Below are positions 1-4,996 of a DNA stretch of 26,394 nt, piece after piece (within the stretch, counting starts at the first letter, position 1; each line of letters opens with the position of its first letter). The notes beneath the pieces are model-generated. The model was given only the letters and a program-made list of their open reading frames with translations. It ran no database searches and was not told where the DNA came from. Where the stretch lies: IMG/VR virus record IMGVR_UViG_3300025769_000707, positions 1-26,394 of that record. One strand, 5' to 3'. Origin of the DNA: a virus. The translations under genes and the position numbers were made by a program.

Positions 1-117
1 GTCATGAACTATAAGAAAACTATGGCTAATATATCAATTAGTTATAGACCATCTTATGAAGTACAACCTACATTCTCAATGAAGGTTGATAATATTATAA
101 CTAAGAGAGGGGCGTAA
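1..117 (+). CDS. Small hypothetical protein, possibly the C-terminal end of a longer gene
   Basis: An open frame runs from the first base to a TAA at 115-117. An ATG at position 4 would give a 38-residue protein, but the frame is open to the window edge, so this may be the tail of a longer gene. No motif is recognisable. It lies on the same strand as the small genes that follow, and its stop codon is inside a strong stem-loop (104-127). No function can be proposed. Confidence 0.4.
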   Translation, partial: VMNYKKTMANISISYRPSYEVQPTFSMKVDNIITKRGA

Positions 118-127
118 GCCTCTCTCT
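104..127 (+). other. Stem-loop with GTAA tetraloop over a stop codon
   Basis: AGAGAGGGGC and GCCTCTCTCT pair over 10 positions, with one G-T wobble, around a GTAA loop that would be a GNRA-type tetraloop in RNA. The loop contains the stop codon of the preceding frame. No T-run follows, so it is not a classical terminator. It may protect the 3' end of the mRNA or modulate access to the ribosome site AGGAG just downstream (134-138). Confidence 0.6.
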
Positions 128-144
128 CCGATCAGGAGTAAAAT

Positions 145-318
145 ATGAGTATAGAAAAATGTCCTAAATGCTGCAAAGATAATTTAACTTATGTTGGAGA
201 CAATTGTACTGGTGAAATAGAAGATTGGCATTGTATGTCTTGTGATACATTTTACGAAGTTGATATTGAAATCAAAAGACACTTCAACAATATGAGAGAG
301 GTTCGATATGAGTCTTAA
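145..318 (+). CDS. 57-residue zinc-ribbon-like protein
   Basis: The start is the ATG at 145, preceded by CAGGAG. The product has CPKCC at residues 6-10 and CMSC at residues 30-33, a CxxC...CxxC arrangement typical of small zinc ribbons, so metal binding is likely. The spacing of about 20 residues and the small size fit an adaptor or nucleic-acid-binding phage protein, but I do not recognise a specific family. The last 11 bases overlap the next gene, whose ATG is at 308, suggesting coupled translation. It resembles in layout the other CxxC/CxxC genes at 2111 and 3079. Confidence 0.6.
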   Translation: MSIEKCPKCCKDNLTYVGDNCTGEIEDWHCMSCDTFYEVDIEIKRHFNNMREVRYES

Positions 319-493
319 ATCAAAAGTAGAAAAGGCTAGAGATTTTTGGTCTAAGGTAGCTAAAGATAATGGCTGGTATGAAGAACCTTTTTATGTTCAA
401 GTTTGGATAGACAAAGGCGGCGAAGTATTGGATTCTGTCAGTCATAGAGATATGTCAAGAGACTTTATTATTATTGACGGAAAATTAAAATAG
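308..493 (+). CDS. 61-residue hypothetical protein
   Basis: The ATG at 308 follows a GAGAGG ribosome site inside the end of the preceding gene. The 61-residue product has a basic, helical-looking N-terminal 20 residues, then an aromatic middle (WYEEPFYVQVWID), and a hydrophobic strand near the end. No family is recognised. A strong intrinsic terminator lies 18 bp after its stop, so it is the last gene of its transcript. It is too short for a firm function call. Confidence 0.6.
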   Translation: MSLKSKVEKARDFWSKVAKDNGWYEEPFYVQVWIDKGGEVLDSVSHRDMSRDFIIIDGKLK

Positions 494-511
494 GACTGGG
501 GGCCTAACATG

Positions 512-536
512 GGGAGCTGAGAAGCTCCCTTTTTTT
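512..536 (+). terminator. Intrinsic terminator, GAGA tetraloop
   Basis: GGGAGCT and AGCTCCC form a perfect 7-bp stem around GAGA (a GNRA loop), immediately followed by seven T. It closes the transcript of the genes at 1-493. Confidence 0.9.
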
Positions 537-554
537 ATTCCTGGAATTTTTATC

Positions 555-626
555 TACGCAATCGGACGCACATTTATTTTAGTACGCAATAGGTCGCAAA
601 GTTTTTGATCTACGCAGGAGGCCGCA
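555..626 (+). repeat. CGCA repeat array A (three 16-bp units, 28-bp period)
   Basis: Three related 16-bp units begin at 555, 583 and 611, exactly 28 bp apart, with consensus TACGCANNNGGNCGCA. Within each unit the two CGCA cores are 10 bp apart, about one helical turn. The array lies between the terminator at 512-536 and the promoter at 668-695. A regulatory-protein binding array or iteron-like element is the simplest reading. The rest of the 243-bp gap (494-736) contains the terminator, the promoter and a GATC-rich stretch near 634-647. Confidence 0.75.
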
Positions 627-667
627 AGTTTCCGATCCGATCAGATCCCCAGCAGATAATTGAGTGC

Positions 668-695
668 TTGTAATGTGTAGGTAAAATGCTATAAT
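668..695 (+). promoter_or_regulatory. Sigma70-type promoter for the 737-1388 unit
   Basis: The -35 is TTGTAA (668-673), the spacer is 16 bp and the -10 is a perfect TATAAT (690-695), extended by TGC just upstream. CCCAGCAG lies at 648-655. The spacer contains ATGTGT, shared with the promoter at 1670-1697. Transcription would start about 35 bp before the first ATG (737). Confidence 0.8.
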
Positions 696-736
696 TAAAG
701 CTGTTAAATAATAAGCGAAAGCAGGAGAACTTAACA

Positions 737-1156
737 ATGGAACAAGAAAAAAAATGTGCTGATCTAGTACAAGAAAAATTCAATGAGACTGAAGCAGACT
801 TTAAAGCCGCATCGGAATTTTTTGAAGCAATGGAAGATGCAACAGAAGGAGAGCAAATAGCTCTGATTGCTGTTGATAAACACAAAGGCAACTATTACCA
901 CGAATATGAGGATCTATTTGATTATGTAAATCAAACAGCGTTAAGTTGGGATCATGTAGAAGCTGACGGTAAAAACGCTGGATATTATAGACTTCAGTTT
1001 TCATGGGGTGGGCCTAGTGATGAATGCAGGATCTATCCTAACCTTACTGAATATTGGTATATGGACTGGTTTGATGGTGCTAGTGTAGAAGTTCCCGAAG
1101 ATTCATACACGGCCATGATCTGTAATATGATGTATGACTGTTCAGAGGTGGCGTAA
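737..1156 (+). CDS. 139-residue acidic hypothetical protein
   Basis: The ATG at 737 has AGGAG nine bases upstream and lies just behind a good promoter. The product is strongly acidic, with a helical first 40 residues (EQEKKCADLVQEKFNETEA) and an aromatic-rich C-terminal half (YYRLQFSWGG, YWYMDWFDGA). No family is recognised. Small acidic early phage proteins often inhibit host enzymes or mimic DNA, but nothing here proves that. Its stop overlaps the next start (TAATG), so the two are probably translationally coupled. Confidence 0.7.
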   Translation: MEQEKKCADLVQEKFNETEADFKAASEFFEAMEDATEGEQIALIAVDKHKGNYYHEYEDLFDYVNQTALSWDHVEADGKNAGYYRLQFSWGGPSDECRIYPNLTEYWYMDWFDGASVEVPEDSYTAMICNMMYDCSEVA

Positions 1157-1326
1157 TGAAGGATTTAAAAATCGGAACTATCAATGGGATCATGGCGGCA
1201 TTAGCTGTCATGGTTCCGATCACATTAACAGGTCATTATGTAGCTATCATTCCAGCAGTCGCAATTTTTATATGCGGAGCTGTATTCGGGATCTGCGTTC
1301 TGATCTTTTTTAAGGGGGAAGAATGA
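1156..1326 (+). CDS. 56-residue membrane protein, two transmembrane segments
   Basis: The start ATG at 1156 overlaps the preceding TAA by one base. The product has a short basic start (MKDLK), two hydrophobic stretches at about residues 7-25 and 28-52, broken near the PITLTGHY turn, and a charged FFKGEE end. This is a typical small inner-membrane hairpin protein. Function is unknown; in early phage cassettes such proteins can affect superinfection or host membrane processes, but a holin-type role cannot be excluded or shown. Confidence 0.6.
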   Translation: MKDLKIGTINGIMAALAVMVPITLTGHYVAIIPAVAIFICGAVFGICVLIFFKGEE

Positions 1327-1388
1327 GAAACTTTACAATTTCCAGGCGGGGTAGTATCATTCGCCTTGTCTATATCCATAGACTTTAA
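1323..1388 (+). CDS. Possible 21-residue basic peptide
   Basis: An ATG at 1323 overlaps the previous TGA in an ATGA junction and follows AGGGGGAAG, a plausible ribosome site inside the upstream gene. The 21-residue product is basic (RR and several other Arg). It is supported only by its junction and by its position before the terminator at 1413. It may be chance. Confidence 0.25.
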   Translation: MRNFTISRRGSIIRLVYIHRL

Positions 1389-1412
1389 GTTCTCCAAAAC
1401 TTAGATACACTG

Positions 1413-1439
1413 AAGGGGGCCGCAAGGCCCTCTTTTTTT
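1413..1439 (+). terminator. Intrinsic terminator, GCAA tetraloop
   Basis: AAGGGGGCC and GGCCCTCTT pair over nine positions, with one G-T wobble, around a GCAA loop, followed by a T-run to 1439. Like the terminator at 512 it has a GNRA loop and is followed by the CGCA repeats of the next intergenic region. Confidence 0.9.
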
Positions 1440-1456
1440 ATGTCTGATTTTTTTTT

Positions 1457-1566
1457 TACGCAATGGATCGCAAATTCTTTAGGACGCACAAGCTCGCAAA
1501 AAGATCAGCTCCGATTTTTAGCTGGTTCGCAAAAAGTTATGATCCATTAACACCCAGCAGGACGCA
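1457..1566 (+). repeat. CGCA repeat array B (degenerate copy of array A)
   Basis: A full unit, TACGCAATGGATCGCA, is at 1457-1472. A second, GACGCACAAGCTCGCA, is at 1483-1498. A half unit GGTTCGCA ends at 1531 and GGACGCA is at 1560-1566. The gap 1389-1730 holds, in order, the terminator at 1413, a ten-T run, this array, a promoter remnant and the promoter at 1670. The order matches that of the 494-736 gap, indicating that the two gaps are related. A 63-codon frame at 1463-1654 runs across these elements and is not considered a gene. Confidence 0.65.
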
Positions 1567-1594
1567 AAAATTTTGGCAATGTGTGGGTAAGATG
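1553..1594 (+). promoter_or_regulatory. Promoter-like segment lacking a -10 (duplicate of 648-689)
   Basis: CCCAGCAG (1553-1560), TTGGCA (1573-1578) and AATGTGTGGGTAAGATG correspond in order and, within one base, in spacing to CCCAGCAG, TTGTAA and AATGTGTAGGTAAAATG at 648-688. Where the first copy has TATAAT this one reads TGGTTT, so it is probably inactive. Confidence 0.5.
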
Positions 1595-1669
1595 TGGTTT
1601 TTGAGAATAATAAGTGTTTATCTAATGTTTTTTTTATCTTCTGTTATCTTATAAAGTGTGTGTCTATAG

Positions 1670-1697
1670 TTGAAAATGTGTGCAATAAGAGTATAAT
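1670..1697 (+). promoter_or_regulatory. Sigma70-type promoter for the 1731 operon
   Basis: TTGAAA (1670-1675), a 16-bp spacer and TATAAT (1692-1697). The spacer begins ATGTGTG, resembling that of the promoter at 668. The downstream ATG at 1731 has AAGGAG at an ideal distance. It probably drives the closely packed genes through 4996. Confidence 0.8.
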
Positions 1698-1730
1698 TAG
1701 TGAGTATCATAAATAAAAAGGAGAACAAAT

Positions 1731-2111
1731 ATGACACGATTAAAATTTAATTCTAACAAGTCTTTAGTCAAGTTGGCTAAGGAAACTATCAAAGCTAGTA
1801 ATTTCAAAGTAGCTTATAGAGATAAATACACAACAGATAAATCTTTCTATCTTGTAAAAGATGATGGCATTTATTTAATGAACGCTTATCAAACACCAAA
1901 AGATAAGACACCAAAAACTAATAGCACAGTTGTCTATGCTAGTGGATTCAATCCTAAATATAACAAAGATGTTTGGGAAGATTCATATCTAGTAAGTAGA
2001 GATGACTTTGCTTTCAACTTACATTTAGAAGATGACCAACTAGAAAGAATTGCCAATGGTGGTTCTATTGAAGTTGGTTTAAGTGAAGATGAATATTCAG
2101 TGAGGGCGTAA
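1731..2111 (+). CDS. DUF3085-like protein, 126 residues
   Basis: The ATG at 1731 has AAAAGGAG upstream. The central pattern, LVKDDGIYLMNAY (residues 42-54) followed by VVYASGFNPKYNKDVW and then a DDFAFNL segment, resembles as I remember it the DUF3085 family of small bacterial and phage proteins of unknown function. The match is by eye. The N-terminal 30 residues are basic and helical and the C-terminus is acidic, with no catalytic motif. It is the first gene behind the promoter at 1670, and its stop overlaps the next ATG as TAATG. Confidence 0.65.
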   Translation: MTRLKFNSNKSLVKLAKETIKASNFKVAYRDKYTTDKSFYLVKDDGIYLMNAYQTPKDKTPKTNSTVVYASGFNPKYNKDVWEDSYLVSRDDFAFNLHLEDDQLERIANGGSIEVGLSEDEYSVRA

Positions 2112-2269
2112 TGGATAGAGGGTGTTGCAATGAGTGTGGCTATAAAGCTGATTATATTATTGATAACAATAATTATGCAGATAATGGCTACAAAGATTTA
2201 AACCAAGTGCCTAAAGATAAAATGCTTTGTGGCGTATGTTATGAGGAGAACGAAAATGAATATAACTAA
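2111..2269 (+). CDS. 52-residue zinc-ribbon-like protein
   Basis: The ATG at 2111 overlaps the previous stop by one base. The product has CCNEC at residues 5-9 and CGVC at residues 40-43, two CxxC knuckles about 30 residues apart with an acidic, Asn/Asp-rich linker. A zinc-binding treble-clef or ribbon fold is likely. No specific family is recognised. Its last 14 bases overlap the next gene, and the GAGGAG encoded at its end (2242-2247) serves as the next ribosome site. Confidence 0.6.
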   Translation: MDRGCCNECGYKADYIIDNNNYADNGYKDLNQVPKDKMLCGVCYEENENEYN

Positions 2270-2438
2270 ACAAGACTTAAAAGAATTTGTTGTGAGACGA
2301 GTCACAACAATAGTAGAGGAAACAGTTGTCATGGCTACTGATTGGGAACAAGCAGAAGATTTAGCCCTTGAAAATTGTGATGATATTAAATGGGAACATA
2401 TAGATGACCGTGAAGAAATAAACGCTGAGGAAGTGTAG
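2256..2438 (+). CDS. 60-residue acidic hypothetical protein
   Basis: A longer frame could begin at a GTG at 2229. The ATG at 2256 is preferred because GAGGAG stands eight bases before it, and the longer version has no ribosome site. The product starts with a basic amphipathic segment (residues 1-25) that predicts as strand or helix and ends strongly acidic, with a TDWEQAEDLALEN segment. The pattern 'VEETVVMATDWEQAEDLA' resembles small phage proteins with a DpnD/PcfM-like fold, but this is only a weak impression. Confidence 0.6.
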   Translation: MNITKQDLKEFVVRRVTTIVEETVVMATDWEQAEDLALENCDDIKWEHIDDREEINAEEV

Positions 2439-2440
2439 CA

Positions 2441-2749
2441 ATGGGACTAACTTTAGTAAACGAAATGCCAAAGGCAAAGAAGAAATATACAAGAGATGAA
2501 TTAGAAGTAGGGTTTAAAAGGTTTAACAAACTTGCACAGAAACTCTACAAGCTAAACAATTTAGGAAAAAAATCTGAGCCATGGCATTGGAAAGATGAAC
2601 AAGAAGCAATCATCATGAAGAAAGATTTTGACCTAATGGACGAAGCAGTTGGTTATTTTTGTGGTAGCCACTTAGAAGTCGAAGAAAAAATAACACCATA
2701 TAGACTGCATGTTTACAGTGCAGGATATTGGATAAATATAGGAGCATAG
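2441..2749 (+). CDS. 102-residue hypothetical protein
   Basis: The ATG at 2441 is two bases after the preceding stop, with GAGGAAG upstream. An internal ATG eight codons later (MPKAKKKYTRDE) is an alternative start. The N-terminal third is Lys-rich and helical. The C-terminal half has aromatic residues and an alternating strand pattern (YRLHVYSAGYWINIGA). No motif or family is recognised. It lies in a same-strand series of small genes that probably share one transcript. Confidence 0.6.
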   Translation: MGLTLVNEMPKAKKKYTRDELEVGFKRFNKLAQKLYKLNNLGKKSEPWHWKDEQEAIIMKKDFDLMDEAVGYFCGSHLEVEEKITPYRLHVYSAGYWINIGA

Positions 2750-2750
2750 A

Positions 2751-2903
2751 ATGGATATAGAACATTCAAAACTTGAAAGCATACATTGTGCATTACAAGA
2801 ACTACAACAGGAGTTTAATATTCCTAATGGCCATGAGCATTTAGAAAACGCTTTTAAATTTACAGAAGATTTAAGAGAGAAATATTTAAAGGAGCAAGAC
2901 TAA
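2751..2903 (+). CDS. 50-residue hypothetical protein
   Basis: The ATG at 2751 starts one base after the preceding TAG, with AGGAG ahead of it. The product is charged and helical throughout, with a possible short coiled coil in the second half (HLENAFKFTEDLREKYLKEQ). The AAAGGAG that encodes its last residues serves as ribosome site for the next gene, whose ATG overlaps this stop (TAATG). Function unknown; the gene call rests on the ribosome site and junctions. Confidence 0.55.
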   Translation: MDIEHSKLESIHCALQELQQEFNIPNGHEHLENAFKFTEDLREKYLKEQD

Positions 2904-3079
2904 TGAGTATTAAAGTTGAAATAGAATGGGTTGAACGAAATAAAAGATATATGACTGTAGAAGTTGACTCCATTGAGGAACTTTCTGATTTTAAACCAAT
3001 TTTAAGAGAGGGCAAAGAGCATTGGTCTAAGTTAGAAAATAACAGCATACAAATAAAACCATTACTAAGGGGTGAATAA
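2903..3079 (+). CDS. 58-residue hypothetical protein
   Basis: Both ends are TAATG junctions, at 2901 and 3077. The product alternates strand-like and charged segments (MSIKVEIEWVERNKRYMTVEV), then a short helix (SIEELSDFKPIL), and ends basic. It has no cysteine or catalytic motif. The sequence pattern suggests a small beta-rich fold. It is read between two other overlapping small genes, so its expression is probably coupled to theirs. Confidence 0.55.
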   Translation: MSIKVEIEWVERNKRYMTVEVDSIEELSDFKPILREGKEHWSKLENNSIQIKPLLRGE

Positions 3080-3390
3080 TGCAAACATATATATTAAAAA
3101 TAAGAGGTGGCTTGGAGTTCGATATTCAAGCCAAAGACTTACTTGATCTACACTCGCAAATTAATCTTACCTTTATGAATGAACTGGGTTATTACCTAGA
3201 TGATTTCATAAGCATAGAACTAAAGAAGCCAAACATGATAAGCGTATGCGAAGAATGTAGGACGCAATCATGGACTATGGAAGATGTGAATGGTCAACCA
3301 ATTACTAACCATGCAGGAAAGGACGCATACTGTTTTGAGTGTGATGACTTTGCCCATGTCATTGAGATAGAGGAGGTAGTCAATGGATAG
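3079..3390 (+). CDS. 103-residue protein with a CxxC/CxxC zinc site
   Basis: The start overlaps the preceding TAA. The N-terminal half (residues 1-50) looks like a beta-alpha-beta segment. The C-terminal half carries CEEC at 57-60 and CFEC at 85-88, a probable zinc ribbon. It is the third small CxxC protein of this arm, after those at 145 and 2111. The stop overlaps the methyltransferase-like gene by eight bases. GAGGTAG before the next ATG provides that gene's ribosome site. Function is unknown. Confidence 0.65.
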   Translation: MQTYILKIRGGLEFDIQAKDLLDLHSQINLTFMNELGYYLDDFISIELKKPNMISVCEECRTQSWTMEDVNGQPITNHAGKDAYCFECDDFAHVIEIEEVVNG

Positions 3391-4012
3391 AAGCAATATA
3401 AAAGTATTAGTTGCTTGTGAGTATAGTGGAACAGTAAGGGACGCATTCCTTGAACTAGGTTTTGACGCTTGGTCTTGCGACATACTACCATGCGAAAGCG
3501 ATATACAAGATAGACACTATGAGGGAGATGTCTTTGATATCTTGGATCAAGGTTGGGACTTAATGATAGGACACCCACCATGTACTCATCTATCTGTTAG
3601 TGGAGCAAGGTGGTTTACTGAGGGTAAGAAACCAATGTATTTAAGAGATGAGGCTATTGAGTTTGTCAAAAAACTTATGGAAGCTCCAATCAAACATATA
3701 GCCATTGAGAATCCAGTAAGTGTTATCTCATCTTACATAAGGAAATCAGATCAAACGATTAACCCTTATCAGTTTGGACACAAAGAATACAAACGCACTT
3801 GCTTATGGCTAAAAGATTTACCCAAGCTGACTGAAACAGATAATGTTAAGGAAGCTACTGACAAACTACACCCTAAAGAAAAGCATAGGATTTGGTGGAT
3901 AGGTAGTGGCAAGGGTAAAGAAAGGAGTATGTTCTACACAGGCATTGCTAAGGCCATGGCTGATCAATGGGGAACATATATAGAACAAAGTATCAACAAG
4001 GAGAATGACTAA
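3383..4012 (+). CDS. Compact cytosine-C5 DNA methyltransferase-like protein
   Basis: The 209-residue product starts with a nucleotide-fold strand and turn (KVLVACEYSG, 7-16), then GHPPCTHLSVSG (63-74) containing the Pro-Cys pair (Cys67) that is the catalytic nucleophile in cytosine-C5 methyltransferases, and IENPV (108-112) in the place of the family's ENV motif. It lacks a large target-recognition region, and typical members are over 300 residues, so it may have low specificity or act on an unusual substrate. It differs from the full Dcm-type enzyme at 5880-7301. As part of the early-type operon it could modify phage DNA soon after entry. The fold assignment is fairly secure; the actual reaction is inferred. 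Confidence 0.8.
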   Translation: MDRSNIKVLVACEYSGTVRDAFLELGFDAWSCDILPCESDIQDRHYEGDVFDILDQGWDLMIGHPPCTHLSVSGARWFTEGKKPMYLRDEAIEFVKKLMEAPIKHIAIENPVSVISSYIRKSDQTINPYQFGHKEYKRTCLWLKDLPKLTETDNVKEATDKLHPKEKHRIWWIGSGKGKERSMFYTGIAKAMADQWGTYIEQSINKEND

Positions 4013-4311
4013 TGAGTTATAAAGAATGGGACAATTTTATTATGAGCATAGATAATGAAATTGATAAAAAAGTAATGGGCGAGGGTATTTATCTTACTAC
4101 TGATAGTGGCGAGGGTTTGGGTTATTGGAACTCTTTAGTATTAAATGCGTTAGTAAATGAAATAGAAAAAGGCAATTTAGTTTTAAACGACTACAGCAAA
4201 GAAGATTTACGCAAGAGAGTTGAGGAATCTTATGCAGATTCCGATAGAGATTATTCTTTAAATGAACAAACTAAAACATTTATTAAAGAGGTATCTAATG
4301 ACAGAACATGA
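4012..4311 (+). CDS. 99-residue acidic hypothetical protein
   Basis: The ATG at 4012 overlaps the preceding stop (TAATG), with AAGGAG encoded in the end of the methyltransferase-like gene. The product is acidic and mostly helical by pattern. A Gly-rich segment, GEGIYLTTDSGEGLGYWN (residues 23-40), might form a loop but is not a P-loop. No family is recognised. Its last 14 bases overlap the next gene, whose ribosome site AAAGAGG it contains. Confidence 0.6.
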   Translation: MSYKEWDNFIMSIDNEIDKKVMGEGIYLTTDSGEGLGYWNSLVLNALVNEIEKGNLVLNDYSKEDLRKRVEESYADSDRDYSLNEQTKTFIKEVSNDRT

Positions 4312-4591
4312 TCTAAAAGTAGAACGACAACGCACACTTATCAAGCTGGAGAAGTGGCGTAAAGAAGTCAAGATGATCCTTGACGAAAAGAAAGATCCTA
4401 AAAAACCTTGGCAGTTTACCATTACATACAATGATGATAGCCAAGTAATTGAATGGTCTAACTCTAACCATAAGCAGCATATTCCTAGCCCACATAGTGA
4501 GGAGGATCTTATTGACATGATGAAAGGAGATGAACACGAAAGGCAAAGAAAATTATTTAACCAAAAAAGGAGAGAGAACAATGGGATTTAA
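4298..4591 (+). CDS. 97-residue charged hypothetical protein
   Basis: The frame is open from an ATG at 4262, but the ATG at 4298 is preferred because AAAGAGG stands just before it; the longer start is deep inside the previous gene. Residues 1-33 are a basic, helical segment and the last 30 are highly charged (MMKGDEHERQRKLFNQKRRE). A middle segment (PWQFTITYNDDSQVIEWS) is strand-like. No family is recognised. It overlaps the next gene by 11 bases. Confidence 0.55.
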   Translation: MTEHDLKVERQRTLIKLEKWRKEVKMILDEKKDPKKPWQFTITYNDDSQVIEWSNSNHKQHIPSPHSEEDLIDMMKGDEHERQRKLFNQKRRENNGI

Positions 4592-4808
4592 AATAGAAAA
4601 AGATGTGCCACTAAAGAAAGCAAACTTTAGAACACCATTTACACAAGCACTCGATAAACTTTTAATCGGAGATACGATTACAGGTTTAAGTAGAGATGAG
4701 GTCTACAAATACAGATCAAACTTCTACACAGCACACTTCAAGGATCGCAAGTTCCAATTCTGGAAGGACGCAACATCTAAAAGATATTGTGTGCAAAGGG
4801 TAAGTTAA
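4581..4808 (+). CDS. KIEKDVP-family small protein, copy 1 (75 residues)
   Basis: The ATG at 4581 has AAAAGGAGAGAG upstream and is preferred over an in-frame ATG at 4530. It shares with the gene at 12706 the start (M)xxKIEKDVP, a central GD(T/S)-type turn (LLIGDTITGL here, MEVGDSVVCN there), and a closing strand with aromatic and basic residues. Short proteins with this layout are, to my knowledge, frequent in phages of marine bacteria and of unknown function. The stop overlaps the xseB ATG (TAATG), so the two are probably co-translated. Confidence 0.7.
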   Translation: MGFKIEKDVPLKKANFRTPFTQALDKLLIGDTITGLSRDEVYKYRSNFYTAHFKDRKFQFWKDATSKRYCVQRVS

Positions 4809-4996
4809 TGACATTTGAAAAAGGCATGGCTAAGTTGAAAGACTTAGTCAGCTCCTTAGAAAAAGAAAACATATCCCTCGAAGAATCAATCCAATCTTTT
4901 GAAGAAGGAACTAAGGTCGTAAAGTATTGCGAACGCAAGTTAAAGGACGCAGAAGATAGAGTCAAAGCTATTCTTGATCAGTCTGATCTTCAATAA
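4808..4996 (+). CDS. xseB: Exonuclease VII small subunit (XseB)
   Basis: A longer frame begins at a GTG at 4787, but the ATG at 4808 gives the family's exact N-terminus: MTFEKGMAKLKDLVSSLEK, then ISLEESIQSFEEG and a helix with CERKLKDAEDRV. This is the classic two-helix XseB pattern, and at 62 residues it is close to the usual 60-80. In bacteria XseB binds the catalytic subunit XseA, several copies per complex, to form exonuclease VII, which degrades single-stranded DNA. No xseA is present in the window, so the phage subunit would have to act with host XseA or alone. It is the last plus-strand gene of this arm and its final 29 bases overlap the convergent terS. Confidence 0.88.
   Translation: MTFEKGMAKLKDLVSSLEKENISLEESIQSFEEGTKVVKYCERKLKDAEDRVKAILDQSDLQ

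Noticed and set aside
104-127. Terminator call for the first stem-loop
   Set aside because: The stem is strong but no T-run follows, and the next gene's ribosome site comes at once; listed only as a stem-loop.
555-626. CRISPR-like regular spacing
   Set aside because: Only three short imperfect units with 12-bp gaps, no long identical repeats, no spacer-length sequences and no cas genes; the Cas4-like nuclease at 15253 fits the recombination module instead.
1156-1326. Holin call for the small two-span membrane protein (and likewise for 7298-7516)
   Set aside because: No endolysin or spanin neighbour is present, and both genes sit in early-type or modification operons.
1463-1654. 63-codon plus-strand frame in the gap before 1731
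   Set aside because: It runs through the CGCA repeats and the promoter remnant, has no convincing ribosome site and encodes sequence without recognisable fold; it is most likely a chance frame.
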